From assembly GCA_051294375.1 (NCBI GenBank), contig CM119270.1, positions 11,012,100 through 11,076,099 on the forward strand: a DNA stretch of 64,000 nt, in the 5' to 3' direction. This DNA is from Paraspadella gotoi. Taxonomy: Eukaryota > Chaetognatha. Position numbers and translations under genes: made by a program. Below, in pieces: positions 41,801-63,700 of the stretch. The notes beneath the pieces were generated by a model. That model did no database searches, was not told the DNA's origin, and was given only the letters and a program-made list of their open reading frames with translations. Every line of letters begins with the position of its first letter. The first letter of the stretch is position 1.

Positions 41801-42985
41801 AAATTGGAAAGAAATCCATTTAATAAAAGCATTTAAGTCCGTGATTTTATATGTTTTAAATTTACAGATAGGGTAACAGAACAGTAACGGATAATATTTT
41901 GGAAAGAGCTCATGTAAAATAAGTCAAATTAGTTGTCATGGCTTTATGTCATATGTTTTTATTTAAGAAAGAAAACCGAGTGAGAAGAGAGGTCGTGATT
42001 CATTTATTAATTTCACTCGATGAAGTGGAAAGCGAAATAAAACAAATGAACAGAGAGATGTTTATTTAATAATCGAACTCAATATCTCTTAATGAAAATT
42101 TACGATAATGATTAGCACAACATTGAAAAACTCTATATAATAGCTAATAGTATTATGAATAGTAGTAATATAAAAAATATATAACAAAATTAGATTTAAA
42201 TAAATAGCGTTATCTGATTTCCGTTAATTTTCTGTTTGCCCTGAACAAGAGGACGCCGAGAGAGGATAGAGAGTGAAAACCTTGGCATTTAAAAACTAAG
42301 CTACCTCATAGAAAACATCATTTTAAATCGCTCTTTCTTCACTACTTGGTCAATATAATAAATAATAAAAACTAAGTCTGCAACATCTACAGGTGATTCC
42401 ATTATACAAACATTTTACGCTCATCTGTTGAAACCCAAACAGGCAACAGGCGGAACCATCGAAGCTGAAGTTCCCCCAAACAAACGCGAATTTCGTCAAT
42501 ATTTTGAGATGGATCTCTCTCTCTCTCTCTTCTCTAGTCTTTTTTATTTGGATCCATGAGTTTTCAAAACTTTCTCCGGAAGTTTGGAAAAACATTTTCG
42601 AAAATTTACACTTTTCGGAATAAAATATTTTGAGAGAAACTGGAACGGGAGGGGAAGCCAAAGAAAAAGAGTGAGAGAATGAAGAATAAAATAAAAGAAA
42701 AAAGCTTTAAAGAGAGGAGAGAATTCGGCCTTGCTCTTTATACATTATTCAGGAATTATATCTCATACACAATTTCTTTTATTTAATTTTGGCCCTTGTC
42801 TTCATAAAAATAGTCCTCCAAAAAACATTTAGCTTTCATAAATACTTTTGGAAGAGGAAAAAAAAACCCAATTAGCTCCGCACATCGAACTTGTTATGTT
42901 TTGTCCCAATCTGGGGTTGAAAGTCCGTTGATTTCTGAATTGGAGACCCTGTAACGAGTTTGATAAATAATTTTCTACTCAGATT

Positions 42986-43075
<90 letters not shown>

Positions 43076-43324
43076 TCTCTCTCTCTCACGCATTTTCAGT
43101 CTCCTGACTCCAAGCCTCACCACGAGCCAAAACTTTTTTCTTCCACGTTGGAAAATCTTGTGAATTTGTTTTTACTCGTTTCACAAAACAATTCACCGAA
43201 AAAAATGAAAACAAAAAGTGGGGAGTTGAGGTTTTCTTTCTTTTGGCTGAAACAAAATTGAGAATTTTAGAAATTTAAATAAAATGGAATCGAAAGTTTG
43301 AGCAGCGTTCCTAACAACGAAAAA
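38840..43324. other. Gene-poor AT-rich region
   Basis: I find no exon with coding character across about 4.5 kb. The only clear feature is the (CT)n array at 42991-43087. Confidence 0.5.
42991..43087. repeat. (CT)n array
   Basis: A run of about 97 bp with one CC interruption. Confidence 0.95.
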
Positions 43325-43537
43325 TTAAGTATACCGACTCCTACTACGATAACTAAGACGACGACTCCGACGACAAAACATTTTAGTAGAGAGAGTTTGA
43401 AGGGAGTCAAGACGTGAAATGAGCGGACCGGTTGAAGGGGGATCGGAGGAGGGGGAGTCATGCCGAGGCTTTTCGCTACCGTAAAATGTTTCGTCGTCGT
43501 CTTCCCGTTTAACGACAATCTTCTGGAGAGCGCCCAT
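43325..43537 (-). CDS. Possible 5' coding exon, unidentified
   Basis: An ATG-started frame of 70 codons (MGALQKIVVKREDDDETFYG...) lies downstream of a GC-rich, GTC-repeat leader at 43541-43610, as expected for a first exon of a minus-strand gene. A second frame on the same strand encodes a strong hydrophobic helix (CFVVGVVVLVIVVGVGIL). A splice inside the exon could join parts of both frames, but I cannot locate it. No downstream exons were found. Confidence 0.25.
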   Translation of the reverse strand: MGALQKIVVKREDDDETFYGSEKPRHDSPSSDPPSTGPLISRLDSLQTLSTKMFCRRSRRLSYRSRSRYT

Positions 43538-44009
43538 CCGTCTTGTGCACCGTCGTCGTCGTTGACGTCGTCGTCGTTGTCGTCGTCGTTGTCGTCTTCG
43601 TTCCTCTTTGTTCGGAAGATGATTTAAGTGCCCTCGATCCAGGGCTGTCTTTCCTTATTGGGGGAAGGGCTTGTGAGAAAATCGGAATGAGAGATGGAAA
43701 GGGGAAGAGAATAGTTTAAAAAGGGGGGGAAAGAGAGAGAAGAAACGAGAGAGAAAAAGAATAATTTCTATATACAGTGAAAATAATTTTATCGTTTAAT
43801 GTTAAAATAGAAATATAGAAAAGAAAAATAGTACAGTATGTAGAAACGATTAATAGAATTATTTTTAAAAAAGAGCTTTCTTTTTTTGTTGGGCGTAAAA
43901 CGTAATAATTTTCAGGAACTACTGAAAAGATTTACCGTGTCGTTAAAAATTAAATTGTCGTCATTTTTTCATAATCGTTTTAACTCCCTTTTTCCCCGTT
44001 TTCCAGTCA

Positions 44010-44129
<120 letters not shown>

Positions 44130-44971
44130 ATAAGATGATGTGAAAGGTCTGCCATCAACGTCGATTGAAAGGTTGAGAGAGAGGTAGCGTGGTGGGGTAG
44201 CGAAGGGAGAGGAAAAGAATGAAGAGAAAATAAAATATTGTAAGATTTTTTCATTGGTTTTTATCAAACGTTGTTTTTAAAGTAATATATTCTCGTTTTT
44301 TAACTAAGACACAGCCAATACATCCCAAGAACTAATCTCAAAAAGTAGTCTTCATTTAAAAATCACTTCCCTTTTCATTTGTTTGTTTAAAATGATTGAT
44401 GGTTTTTAGCTTTGTCAAATTTCTTCCCAACCCCTGAACGTAAACAGAAAATACGGGGTCCAGCTGTGAAGGCCGATCGCCCCAGAGAACCACTCGCTCT
44501 CTCTCTCTCATCTTCGCCGCGCGTGGGTAAGTTTAAGATGCCGTAAAATTAAATGCCGTAAAATTGAATGCCGTAAAACGCCGGGGCATAATTAACAGCG
44601 CTCAGATTCATTAAATGCCTAGAACTGGACTGACTGAAGATTTATATGGGAGCCTTTGCGATGTAAAACATGAAATATTTTCTCATTTCTGGTTAAAATA
44701 TGATTTCTGTTATTCTACTTAAGTTTCATTTTTGATAATATTTTTTTTTAATTATTACTATACTGCGCCATTGAATGAAGCGGATCGAATAGAATGTGGG
44801 CGAAACCTACAAAAGAGCCCCCACCCTTCCAAAAATAGAATTAAAAAAAAAAGAACAAAAATTTAAAAAAGAAGCCGTTTAAGAATTGGGAACCCATAAA
44901 ACTTTTTTTGTTTTGATCTCCGCGAATCTTCATTAAGCGTCCGCTTTTCTTTTTCGATTCTACCGTCAAAA

Positions 44972-45101
<130 letters not shown>

Positions 45102-45400
45102 GAACTCTTCATAAATGATGTGGAAGCTTAAAACCTTTTTATAGAGAAACGCTATTTTTTTAGTTTTGTTTTTTTTTTAACCTAAAGATTTGATCTTGTC
45201 TTCAAACAGCTGCAGATTTTTTTTTGTTGAGTTCTTTCTGTTCTGAAATGCGAAGGACAAACAAAGGAATAAAGCAAAAAAGAAACGAACGAACGAACTG
45301 AATAAATGAACTAATGAATGAACCAACAGAAATAACAAAGATATTTTATATCGATGGTCTAATCTCTCTCTAGTCTCTCTCTCTCTCTTTCTCTCTCTCT

Positions 45401-45491
<91 letters not shown>

Positions 45492-46970
45492 GTCTCTCTC
45501 TATCTCTTCTCTTTCCAGTCACCATCTCCTTTTCTCATCCCCTCTTCTTCTTCCCGTCTTGTCCCTTTTCCTTCCCTCAACGTTCCCCCCCACTTCCATT
45601 TCCAAATGTCTTATTTATCAGTCTTCCCTTTTTTTTCCTGTCTGACCGTAATGACTTTCCCCCCCTCCCGTTTTTTCTCCCGTTCCTCCTCCCATCCACT
45701 CTCCCTTTCTTCTTTCCCTCTCTACCTCCCTCTTTTCCCATCGCCATGCTCAAAAAAAGTAGCTGACAGGAACGAGAAATTTCTTAATTCGCCAACGAAC
45801 AAAATCCAGGCGAAGTCAAGACTCAAGAGTCTGAAGAGGAGAGAAGGAAAGGGGGCAGTTGGGGGTCGAAAAGAGGGCTCGTCGTTCTTGGGGATGTTGT
45901 TGTTGTTGTTCTTTGGGGGTAAAAAGGTTAATGATATAAAGACATGTAAGGAAGGCTACGGGAATGTTCATTGTTCAAGAGGGAAAACTTGCTATTATAT
46001 CTGGAATATAAATATATTTGTAGTCGGGCATTGCCTAGGTTAAAATATAATTTAGACGATGGAGACAATACTTCAAAAAAAAACAACTAAAAATCTATGA
46101 TGCCGAAGTGGAGACTGAGATGGAGCTGATGTGGTGATGTAGAGATGATGGAGTTTGAAATCGGGACTGAGTATTGGATCGGAGGCAAAGAATATTAAAG
46201 AAGATTAAGGAAGATTAAGGAATATTAAGGAAGATTAAAGAAATTTCCTCCCTCGATCTCATTCGGTCTCTCATTTCGACTCAAATCTCTTCTCGATCAA
46301 CTTCGGTTCTCACTTTTGGGTCACAAAGATCAAAATCATTTGTTCTTTTGTCTTTACCTCTTTGTTTTACATTTTCTCCACGCCCTCTACTAGAAGGGGA
46401 GTCAGTACTACAGCTTATTATCCTCGAATTATTAGAAAGTAACTGAGGACGTTTAGGTAAGTTAACGATTAAGTCAACCCAAAGGCGGGGCGGAACAATT
46501 TTGACTGTATTTAGCTTCCGGTTTTAAACCTTTTTTTTTTTGCTTGGTTTTGTTTGTTTATCTCTTATCTCGAATTACAGTGAGACACGAGCTCTGTCTC
46601 GGTCTCGACAATCGACGACGATAATGACGACGATACAGACGACGACGATGATGTCGAAGAAAAAGATGATAATGAGGTCGATGATGTAATACGTAAATGA
46701 ACTGGCGCATTTGAAAATGATCAAAGCGATAAAATATTGATACTTATAGTTCTCTTATTAAAATTTTATGCGTTTACTTTGCTTTCAACCATTTTTTTTA
46801 TTTGAACAGAAAGAAATAACAATTAAGAAACACACAAAATTCTCGACGACAACAACAACAACGCCGACTATAACAACGACAACAAGATTCGCGTAATCGT
46901 TCTAATGTTTACATGAACGTCGAAATGATCATCAATTGATTATCTACTGGTTTGGTTGCCTTTGGGGGGG

Positions 46971-47055
<85 letters not shown>
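46971..47055. repeat. (GAC)28 trinucleotide array
   Basis: Twenty-eight uninterrupted GAC units follow a run of Gs. The flanks show no coding frame, so it is most likely a non-coding microsatellite. Confidence 0.95.
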
Positions 47056-47057
<2 letters not shown>

Positions 47058-48202
47058 GGATTGAGTTGCCTCCGGGTGGGAAAATTCCCCGCTCTGTTTA
47101 TGGAGGAGTGACGGAAGAAGGGAAGTAGTGGGGATTATAAAAAATGAGGAGGGAATAAGGGCAGGGGACTAGAAGGAGAAAGACAAAAACTGGGAACAAA
47201 GGAATAGGATGGGATTTTTGAACAATAACGAAGAGACGAATGAATAAAATAATAGATGAATGACACCAAACAGTGTAGAAAATGGGAAAAAAGTAATATA
47301 CTAATTCTGAAAAATAATGTTTCGGCTGGAAAAGTGAAAAGTTGAAAATCGGAACGAAAACAAAAATCTGAAATATTTGTATTACTATTTGTTATTACTA
47401 TTTACTATTTGTTTTACAACTATTTATATTTGCAAATTACTTGTTTCACTATTTTCTATTTTTATGTTTTATGAAGGATTTACTATTTAATCTATATTCT
47501 TTAATTATGTATGTATTGCTTTTTTAATTTTTTTTTACATATCATCATATTTAGTAACTCATTTTGGGAAGGGGAAGTCTTCTGGAAATAGAAGGAGCAT
47601 CTATACAACACAAGGATTACAATCTGTCCTAGTTTTCTAATAGATAACACACATCGTTCGTGTCAGAAAGTCATTAATGAAAAATCATAATATCTAAGAG
47701 GCTGAATAGAAAGGGGTTGGAATGGATAATTTTTTGAGAGGGGACCAAAGTTATATATGATTTTTTTTACCAATAAGGATAAGACTACTATGTATAATCG
47801 TATGTTCTAATGGGGATACATACTGGGGAAAGGTCTATAGGGGCACCTTTAAGTCATGATAATTTTGAATATAATTTTAAAATACATTAATGAAATCTAC
47901 ATTTTTTCTTTATCCTATTTTTTAATTATTTCTTTTTTTTTATTTAGACTTTGAGCATAAAAAAAGGCAAGTTTGACCATCTTTATTACCCCTGAGTGAA
48001 GAGGGCGCAACGAAGAGCCCGCACTGTAGAGTTGCTACGAGAAGGAGGAAATCGCGGGATCTCGATCGATCGCGTAGTCGTCATTCGAATTACTCGATCC
48101 TGGGGAAAGGAGGAGGTAAACCGAAGGTGGGGGGTGGGGGGGGGTTAGCCCGGGGTGGAGATCGAAAAATGAGGATTCGAAGGATAAATGACGGACGAAC
48201 GA

Positions 48203-48420
48203 TGAGAAAATCGAAATGAGTAGAGTGAATGAAATACCAACGAAATACAATCGAAATGAGTAGAGTGAATGAAATACCAACGACGATCCGAGAATCGAGT
48301 GGAGATTTTGAGGGGCGGTGGGGGATGGGTTGTGGTGGTGTTGGAGGCGATGGTTAAAGTTGTGGGGGATGGGTTGTGGTGGTGTTGGAGGCGATGGTTA
48401 AAGTTGTAGGGGTGGTTAAA
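48203..48420. repeat. Two small tandem duplications
   Basis: A unit of about 43 bp (CGAAATGAGTAGAGTGAATG...) is present twice around 48210-48285. A unit of about 47 bp (GGGGGATGGGTTGTGGTGGT...) is present twice at 48320-48412. Both pairs are almost identical, so they are recent. Confidence 0.9.
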
Positions 48421-48961
48421 TGAGGAAAACTGGAGAGAAAAAAGAAGACGGCGAAAAAACGAGGCGAATTGTAGCTGGGAATATTTAGTTAAGGTAAGTT
48501 TGGGAAAAAATCAAACATTTCTTTTTGTCCCGTGGTATTCAAAGATAAATAATTTCATGATTTTCTTAAAATTTTTGAAGCCCTATTTTTTCGGTAAGGG
48601 GAACGTATTATTTGGACGGTCGTCATTCCAAATCCTTTTTCAACTGTCTTAATAAAGATTAGACTTTTTTATGATTCAAAATTGTGCTAAAACAATGCGA
48701 AAATCGGTCAAAAAATATTTATTGGGATATCGTTCGGCATAAGTGTTTTACGCCGGTTACCCTTTTGCAAGCTCTTAATATTTTTATCTTCGTTTAAAGG
48801 GGAGTCATAAAAGAAACTGAGAACAACCTATTTTTGCTGGGGTTCACCGCATTTTTCTTTTTTTTCACCACCCCATGAAAAACCGCTCTCACGCGCGAGT
48901 TAAAAACTGATTGATTAATGAGACGATTTGTCTCTTCGCAAAATAGCGTCGACTTTTGAAA

Positions 48962-49114
48962 ATTCATTCATTCATTCATTCATTCATTCATTCATTCATT
49001 CATTCATTCATTCATTCATCCATTCATTCATTTATTCATTCATTCATCCATTCATTCATTCATTCATTCATTCATTCATTCATTCATTCATTCATTCATT
49101 CATTCATTCATTCA
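48962..49114. repeat. (ATTC)n array
   Basis: A tetranucleotide run of about 150 bp with three CATC or TTTA variants. Confidence 0.95.
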
Positions 49115-50653
49115 CACAGTTCCTCAATGTAAATGTGAATTTTTAATTTTTGACCGTCCTTTTCTTCGTCCTTACAATTCCAGCCAATACGTTTCACGGT
49201 CTTTTGTCTCTCTTAGTCATAATTTTGGTGAGACTCGAGAGAATAATTTAGTTCGTTTTTTGACTTTTTTGAAATCGTTACACCCGTCCTTAACTTGAGT
49301 TTTACGGGTATTTTATTGGCATTTTTAAGTGATTAATAAAGTCTTTAATACTTTCTTAACTCGCATTTAATTCTACCCTCGTCAAACTAACACGGGACGA
49401 GAGAAGCTTGAACGTTAGATTTGCTGGCGTGAAATAAGGATATTTCACAGTCGTCGTCCAGTGATTAGATCATTCGAGTGATTTTTCCGAGAGCGACGGA
49501 GTCAGTCGTCATCTAGTGGCCTTTCCCAAGCCAATTTGTGAACTCGCATTTCTCAGGAGCAGATATGAGCGAAGATATGAAATTTTAAGATGGTCAGACC
49601 CACAGTACGATGGACTTTTAGAAAAAAATGGCCTACGTGACCCTAAAGTTTTGACCGAATAAAATTGTTTACTGCGCAAAACAAACGCTTTGGAAAATAA
49701 AAAAAATATTACCTTTTTACCCCTTTTCCCTGCTTTTCCTCCCTTTTTTTCACGCCCTTCCAGTTTTTTCTTCGCCCCCAAAACGGAAGGATACAAAATT
49801 AATGGAGGAAAAACAAACAAAAGATTTTGCGAAAATATTTTGACTCTGGTCGTCGCCTCCCAACTTTATCAAGTGGATGATTTTCGCTGTTGGGCGGCGC
49901 TCTCTCTCTCAAATTCTTCTCTTCCTCGTTCGTGGTCTCCTGCTCTCTCTCAATCTCTCTCTCTCTCTCTACTCTCTCTCTCTCTCTCGCACGCGCTCGC
50001 CCTCTTGTGTTTGTTATTGTTTGTTGTTTGTTTCAATGTACAACAAAGATTTAAACGCATTAGCTTATTTATAAATCAAAATCTTAAAGTAACATTTTCC
50101 TCTCTGTCTCTCTCTCTCTCTCTCTTCTCTCCTCTTCCCACTCTCTCTCTCTCTCTTCTCTCGTCTAAATTTTTAGTGTTTTTTTTTCCTATTTTTTTTT
50201 TTTTTTATTGAGGAGAACCGCGAAAAATATAAATTAATAATGGAAGTATTTTAGACAGCATCGGAGTTTTCACCTCGGGACCAACGAACTTTGCTCTCTT
50301 AATCTGCTTGAGATTTGGCCTCTCTCCCGTTTAGGAGAATTCAAGAGGTTTTTTTAATTTGGTACCTTTCCAAATTTTTTTTCAAATAACTGTAATATAT
50401 AAACCATTTCAAAGAAAAAGTTTTAAATGATTTTTGTTCTTTGACTAAGGACAATACTATTTACTGCACTCTCTCAAAGCATCATTGCACAATCTCTTGT
50501 GTCGACTCTTTTCAGCCCTTCTTTTTAATTACATGATTATCACATAGTAGTAAGGCCGGAAAAATCAAAATAAGGAAAAGAAAGAAATAAGGTAACAAAG
50601 AAAGTACGAAAATGAGAAAAAATAAAAAATAAAAAACAAGAAGAAAAACAGAA

Positions 50654-50741
<88 letters not shown>

Positions 50742-50742
50742 G

Positions 50743-50776
<34 letters not shown>
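50654..50776. repeat. Compound (GAAA)n-(GATA)n array
   Basis: A GAAA run of about 105 bp passes directly into four GATA units. The same two motifs form a longer compound array in the FoxL2 gene at 57773-57952. Confidence 0.95.
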
Positions 50777-50777
<1 letters not shown>

Positions 50778-51097
50778 AAGAAACGTTACGTTGAGATATT
50801 GAAATGTGTCGCAAATCTTTTTCAAGCTCGAATTAAGTTCTTTGTAAACAAACACAACTCGCGGCGACTTGAGAAAGAGTTTCGGATCTTTTAAAATATT
50901 AAGAAAATAAACAGAATTGAATTCGGAGGCAAAAATCAGATGGGCCAAAATATTTCTCGTAATCTCGTAAAATTTTTATTTAATTATAAATACAAATCAT
51001 TAAGTAATCAATATTTGGCCGATACATATATTAATCGATTTGACGAGGCTTTTGTGATTGAAGCTCTCAGTTGTCGGTAGTTATCGAATCACCCGAG

Positions 51098-51310
51098 TAT
51101 TTAGTCGGAACTGCTTGTCAGCAGATTCCGACTCTATAATTCACTTTGTCGGTCCGTCGGTCCCCCCCTAAATCTTGTCGGGCACTTACTTAAATCATGT
51201 CTGAACATCGAATTATGATAAATTATGCAAAAACATAATGTGCATCCGTCTGTCTGTCTGTCAGTCTGTCTGTCTATACGATATACATGTATTGGCGCAG
51301 CTACTGGTTT
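51098..51310 (-). mobile_element. Dispersed hairpin-ended element, copy 2
   Basis: The reverse complement of 51098-51255 matches 35405-35573, including the terminal hairpin with loop change. Beyond its far end (51286-51310) lies the motif shared with 32893-32922. The element may therefore be longer than the two-copy alignment shows. Confidence 0.7.
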
Positions 51311-51433
51311 GTTATGGTACGATCTGCTATGATCAGTTAGTTAAAAGAATTTTCGTGATTTATCATCTGATTAGCAGATTGCCGCTTAATTATCATAGGT
51401 ATTGATTCCGACATTGTTACTCTCTCTCTCTCT

Positions 51434-51476
<43 letters not shown>

Positions 51477-51852
51477 CTCACTCTCACAACCTTGAATAAG
51501 TCTTCATTCCTGACGGAAGTGAATTTTTGTTCTGACGTCCGGAAATATTAAATTCACTTCGCCCTGCGGCTTCTCATCAATGATTCTCTTCTTCTTCCCC
51601 ATTTTTAGCAATACTTCTTCATTGTGTATTTATTACACAATGTGTAATCCTTTTTTTCGTTGTGTATTAGAAATAACAAGGAATTATTTAGTTTACAAAC
51701 AACGATTTTTTATTTTCATAAACGAACATGTTTAGACTCTGTGATATCGAGTCTTCATCAGCGCTTAGACAATTTGTGAAATATTATCAGAAAATTGTGA
51801 TAAAGAAAGAGAGAGAGAGAGAGAGAGAGAAGTATGAGAGAGATGAGAGATC

Positions 51853-51892
<40 letters not shown>

Positions 51893-52329
51893 TTTCTAAG
51901 TTTAAAGTTTCCAACAAAGAATTTAGAAAGGACAGTAGTTAGTGGTGAGGACAGATTTAGGTAAGGCCAGATTGAATAAGTTGTGAAAAGAAGTGTTGTT
52001 TGTAGTTGTTTGTAAACTTAATATAGCCATATGTTATAGCCAGCCATAGTTCTCATATTTTCCAGTACATATTTTACCTCGCTAACCTCGCTGGCTTCAC
52101 CAGCTCGTGCTTACGCCTTTTTTCAGAAAAAATCCCGCGGGATAAAAAAATTGAAAACTCAAATGTAATCAAAGGGTAATTTCTTCCGTTTCTTCTTGCC
52201 CTTCCTTCTCCTCATCTTTCTCTTCCTCCTCCTCTTCTTCTTCCTCCTCCTCTTTTTCTTCCTCCTCCTCACCCATCCTTCAATTTTCTTTGTAACTCCA
52301 TCCACCTCGAAGGATTCCTCATCGAGGCT

Positions 52330-52393
52330 TTGGATCGCGTTGGCCCTGAGGCTCCCGTGGGGGGGGGGTTTAGTTGGTTGGAGGATGTTGGAG
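52330..52393 (-). CDS. Possible small internal exon
   Basis: On the minus strand an acceptor (GAGCCTCAG) is followed by a protein-like frame ANAIQSLDEESFEVDGVTKK and then IEGW, before a GTGAGG donor. Without splicing, the frame continues as a Lys/Arg-rich tail to TGA at 52159. Neither end could be linked to other exons, so it may belong to an unrecognised minus-strand gene. Borders are approximate. Confidence 0.3.
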
Positions 52394-52759
52394 AAGCTTG
52401 AGGAGTTGGCTTGAAGGAGTAGTTGGATATCGCAGGTTGATTGGCTGAGATATAATCCTTGATTGGATAATGGACACGTCTTGCAGTTTTTATGATTGAC
52501 CGATGGAATTTTATGGTGCCATCAGGCTTTTTTTTGCTTAGCGACGGAACTAAACTTATTGCAGTTTGTAGGGATTTCTCACTTTAAAATTGTTTTCGAC
52601 AAGAAACGTTGTACTAAGAAGTAGCCTGAACGTTTTAGGATATCAAGAACTTTAAATCTGATGTCTTCAGGGCCTTCGATATTGCAGCAATGATTGTCAT
52701 CCATTAACTTGTCCTTATCCTTATACCGTCACATGTCCTAAAGGTCATGACCGTTGTTT

Positions 52760-52792
<33 letters not shown>

Positions 52793-53756
52793 CTAAATCG
52801 AAGATCCTCTTTTCAATCGTTGTTTCTCAAAACAAAAAAAAGTCGGGAAATTCAATCCAGAGACGAGAAACGCGAACGAAGTCGCCGATCGAGTGAAAGC
52901 AAAAGACATTCGCTCGTTTCGAGCCAAAAAAAACAAAAACAAAAAAACAAAAAAAACGGCGAAGTGAAAAGAAAAGAAAAATATTAATAAGAAAAAATGA
53001 ATAGATGGAAAGAAAAAGAGAAAAAAGATAGGAAAAGAAAATAAAAAGAAAAGAAAGTAAAAGAAAAGAAAAAAAAGTTTAAATGTTTTCCTTTAGCTCG
53101 AACTGAAAAAAGGAAAACATTGAAGGCGCAAAGGTGTCTGTTTTCGTTTCGAGATTCAAAGAAATTAAAACTCTGTTTTGTTTTCAAATTTTTTTTTTAA
53201 TTTTGGCAACTGCATAGATATAAAAAAAAAAATACAAATTCACACGACGTCGGCGCAGAACGAGAGACAAAAAAAAAAAAGATATCCCTCTGCCGTTCGA
53301 ATAAAAAGCGATTTGTGTAAAGCGAAACAAAAAGTAATAATAATGAAATTATGGCATTTTCCGGGACACGGAAGTAGAACTGAGTAAGGTCGGGAGAAAG
53401 TCTGGCGATGGCGCTTCGATGACGGGTCGCGCTGGCGCTTGATTGAGGTCATACTCAGTATAGAGGTAAGGCATTGTTGTGAGGGGAGGACCTTTGTTTT
53501 GGAAGAGTAGCTGGGTAATTGGTTAAACGTATGTTCGGATGGGGATTGTAAGAGAAGAAGGCAGCCTTAATAATGTGGGAAGAATTCATGGCAAGAATAA
53601 AGTGGCAAGGGAAGGAAAAGAGAGATTGAGCTGAAAGGAAGGAAAAGAGAGATTGAGCTGAAAGGAAATGGGAATAGAGGGATAAGAGTTTTGTTCCACC
53701 CGACAAACTTTCCTTCTTCTTCTTCTTCCTCCTCTTCTTCTTCCTCCTCTTCCTTT

Positions 53757-61696
<7,940 letters not shown>

Positions 61697-61708
61697 CCTC
61701 CGAAGGAT

Positions 61709-61785
<77 letters not shown>
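61709..61785. repeat. (GA)n array just upstream of the FoxL2 start codon
   Basis: A (GA)n run of about 77 bp with one break lies 12 bp upstream of the ATG. In the mRNA sense it would be a (CU)n tract in the 5'UTR or an adjacent promoter or splice tract. Confidence 0.9.
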
Positions 61786-61789
<4 letters not shown>

Positions 61790-62478
61790 TTCGAGACTGA
61801 GAAGGATATAAATCTCGTTCCTTCGTTTTTGTTGATATCAAAATCGAAATTTAAACGAAATCAAAATAAGTCGCAACGTATGAGAAGAAGGGCGATGACG
61901 ACGATGACGACGACGATGACGACGATGACGAAGTGTTTTGAGATTGCGGACGGATTCGCCACTTCGGATGGAGGAAGGGTTAGGCGGGTGAGGATGGTGA
62001 GGCCCGGGAAGGTAAGGAGTTGGATGACGCGCTCCAAGATCAATGGACGTCTTGGATTCGGCCCAAGGGGGTCGAGTTTCGCTCCATCAAGTTGAGAAAC
62101 ATGCGGAAATGGTCCGGTCCAGCTCTAGCGCCGCGAATCCTACGGGGGTGGGGTTTGCGCCCGTCTTTGTCTCTCCGCTGAGATGTTTTGAAAATCTCTT
62201 TTTTTTTGTCGATGTTGAAAAAAATTTAAAATTAAGGTTGGACGATTTCTCTTGAATAAAAATGAAGCGCGAGAGAGAAAGAAAAAAATTGAAGGAGAAA
62301 GAGATTATTATTTCGATTTCATTTCATTCTATAGGAGTCGTTTTTCTTTTTTCGTCGATTCTGAAGAAAGGAGTCGGTAGAAGTCGACGACGACGATGAC
62401 GACGACGAAAGACAGAAGGAAAACGAATGAGGTCGAATTTTCGACAGAAAGAAAAACTTTCTTACGGGAGAGAGGAGA

Positions 62479-62595
<117 letters not shown>

Positions 62596-63643
62596 TGGGC
62601 CTCGATTTCCGTCGTCGTCTTCGGCATATTAGTGCGACGTCTTCTTTTTAGGATTTATAATTACATATATATTGATATAATTATATTTATAGTTATAACT
62701 TTCTTCTCTTCTTTTTCTTCATTGGCTTTTTTTTTCACTGACTTGAAATATTTTCCCATCTTTTATTAATGTTCTTAAAAATTATACATAATACTTTTTT
62801 CTTTACTTACTCTTTTCTGATAAATTACAATAAATCGTAAAAACGATGCTTATGATTTAAATGTTGGCGATTAGATCTTTAAAACAGAATCGATGAAATA
62901 AAGACGATGTTATCGAGGATTACAATGACTCAGATTTCCCGCACCGCGTCTCAGATTAAAGTCTTTTAATTTTGGACAAAAACGTCATAGCAGAATCTAC
63001 GTAAAATGGCGTCATGAGCTAAATTTCGGCAAACCGGGGAAGAATATAAAGATGTAAAGTAGTTCATTAACTAATAAACTGAAAATGGGTCTTATTTTCC
63101 CAAAGAGCCCCTCTTCGGGTTAAATTTAGTTTTTGGGTTTAAAGACTAGGTTAGCGGTTTGGGATCGTGATTAGGTTTAGGACAAAAGTTAGGGATTTCT
63201 TTAAAGTTAGAGATTTGGGTTATGGATTGAATAAAGAAATTGGTAGATTTTAAGGTTTATGTAAATTAGGCTCGGCGATTAGGAACAGAAATATTGGCGG
63301 AAAAGGTTCTTTAAACTGGTCTTTTTTTGTTCTCTAACATGACAGAGTAGTGAGAGAAAATCCGGAAAGACTCCGCCCCCAACCGTCGACATTTTCTCGA
63401 AACGGTGACGAAAAGCGTTGCCCGCCCACCAACGTCAAGATGGCAACAAGTTGTCCTCCCTCTTTCCCAAACAGAATCTCCGCTCGTAATTTTGAAAATA
63501 AATTTCTCTCACGAAGCAAAAAAAAAAAAAAAATATTGTTTTTGAAAAAGTTTCTTGTTTCGTTTAGAGTAGTAGTGAAGAAAAGTAAAAACAAAGGGAA
63601 TTCGTTTACTACGAACTTGTTGCTTCGGCCACAACAAGGGACA

Positions 63644-63646
63644 AGA

Positions 63647-63700
<54 letters not shown>

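Noticed and set aside
45606-46043. 145-codon plus-strand frame
   Set aside because: It is low-complexity Ser/Phe/Pro followed by AT-rich sequence, with no splice or promoter support.
46590-46700. Asp-rich frame that could be a terminal exon
   Set aside because: It is mostly GAC/GAT repeats and needs a poor acceptor to avoid an early TGA.
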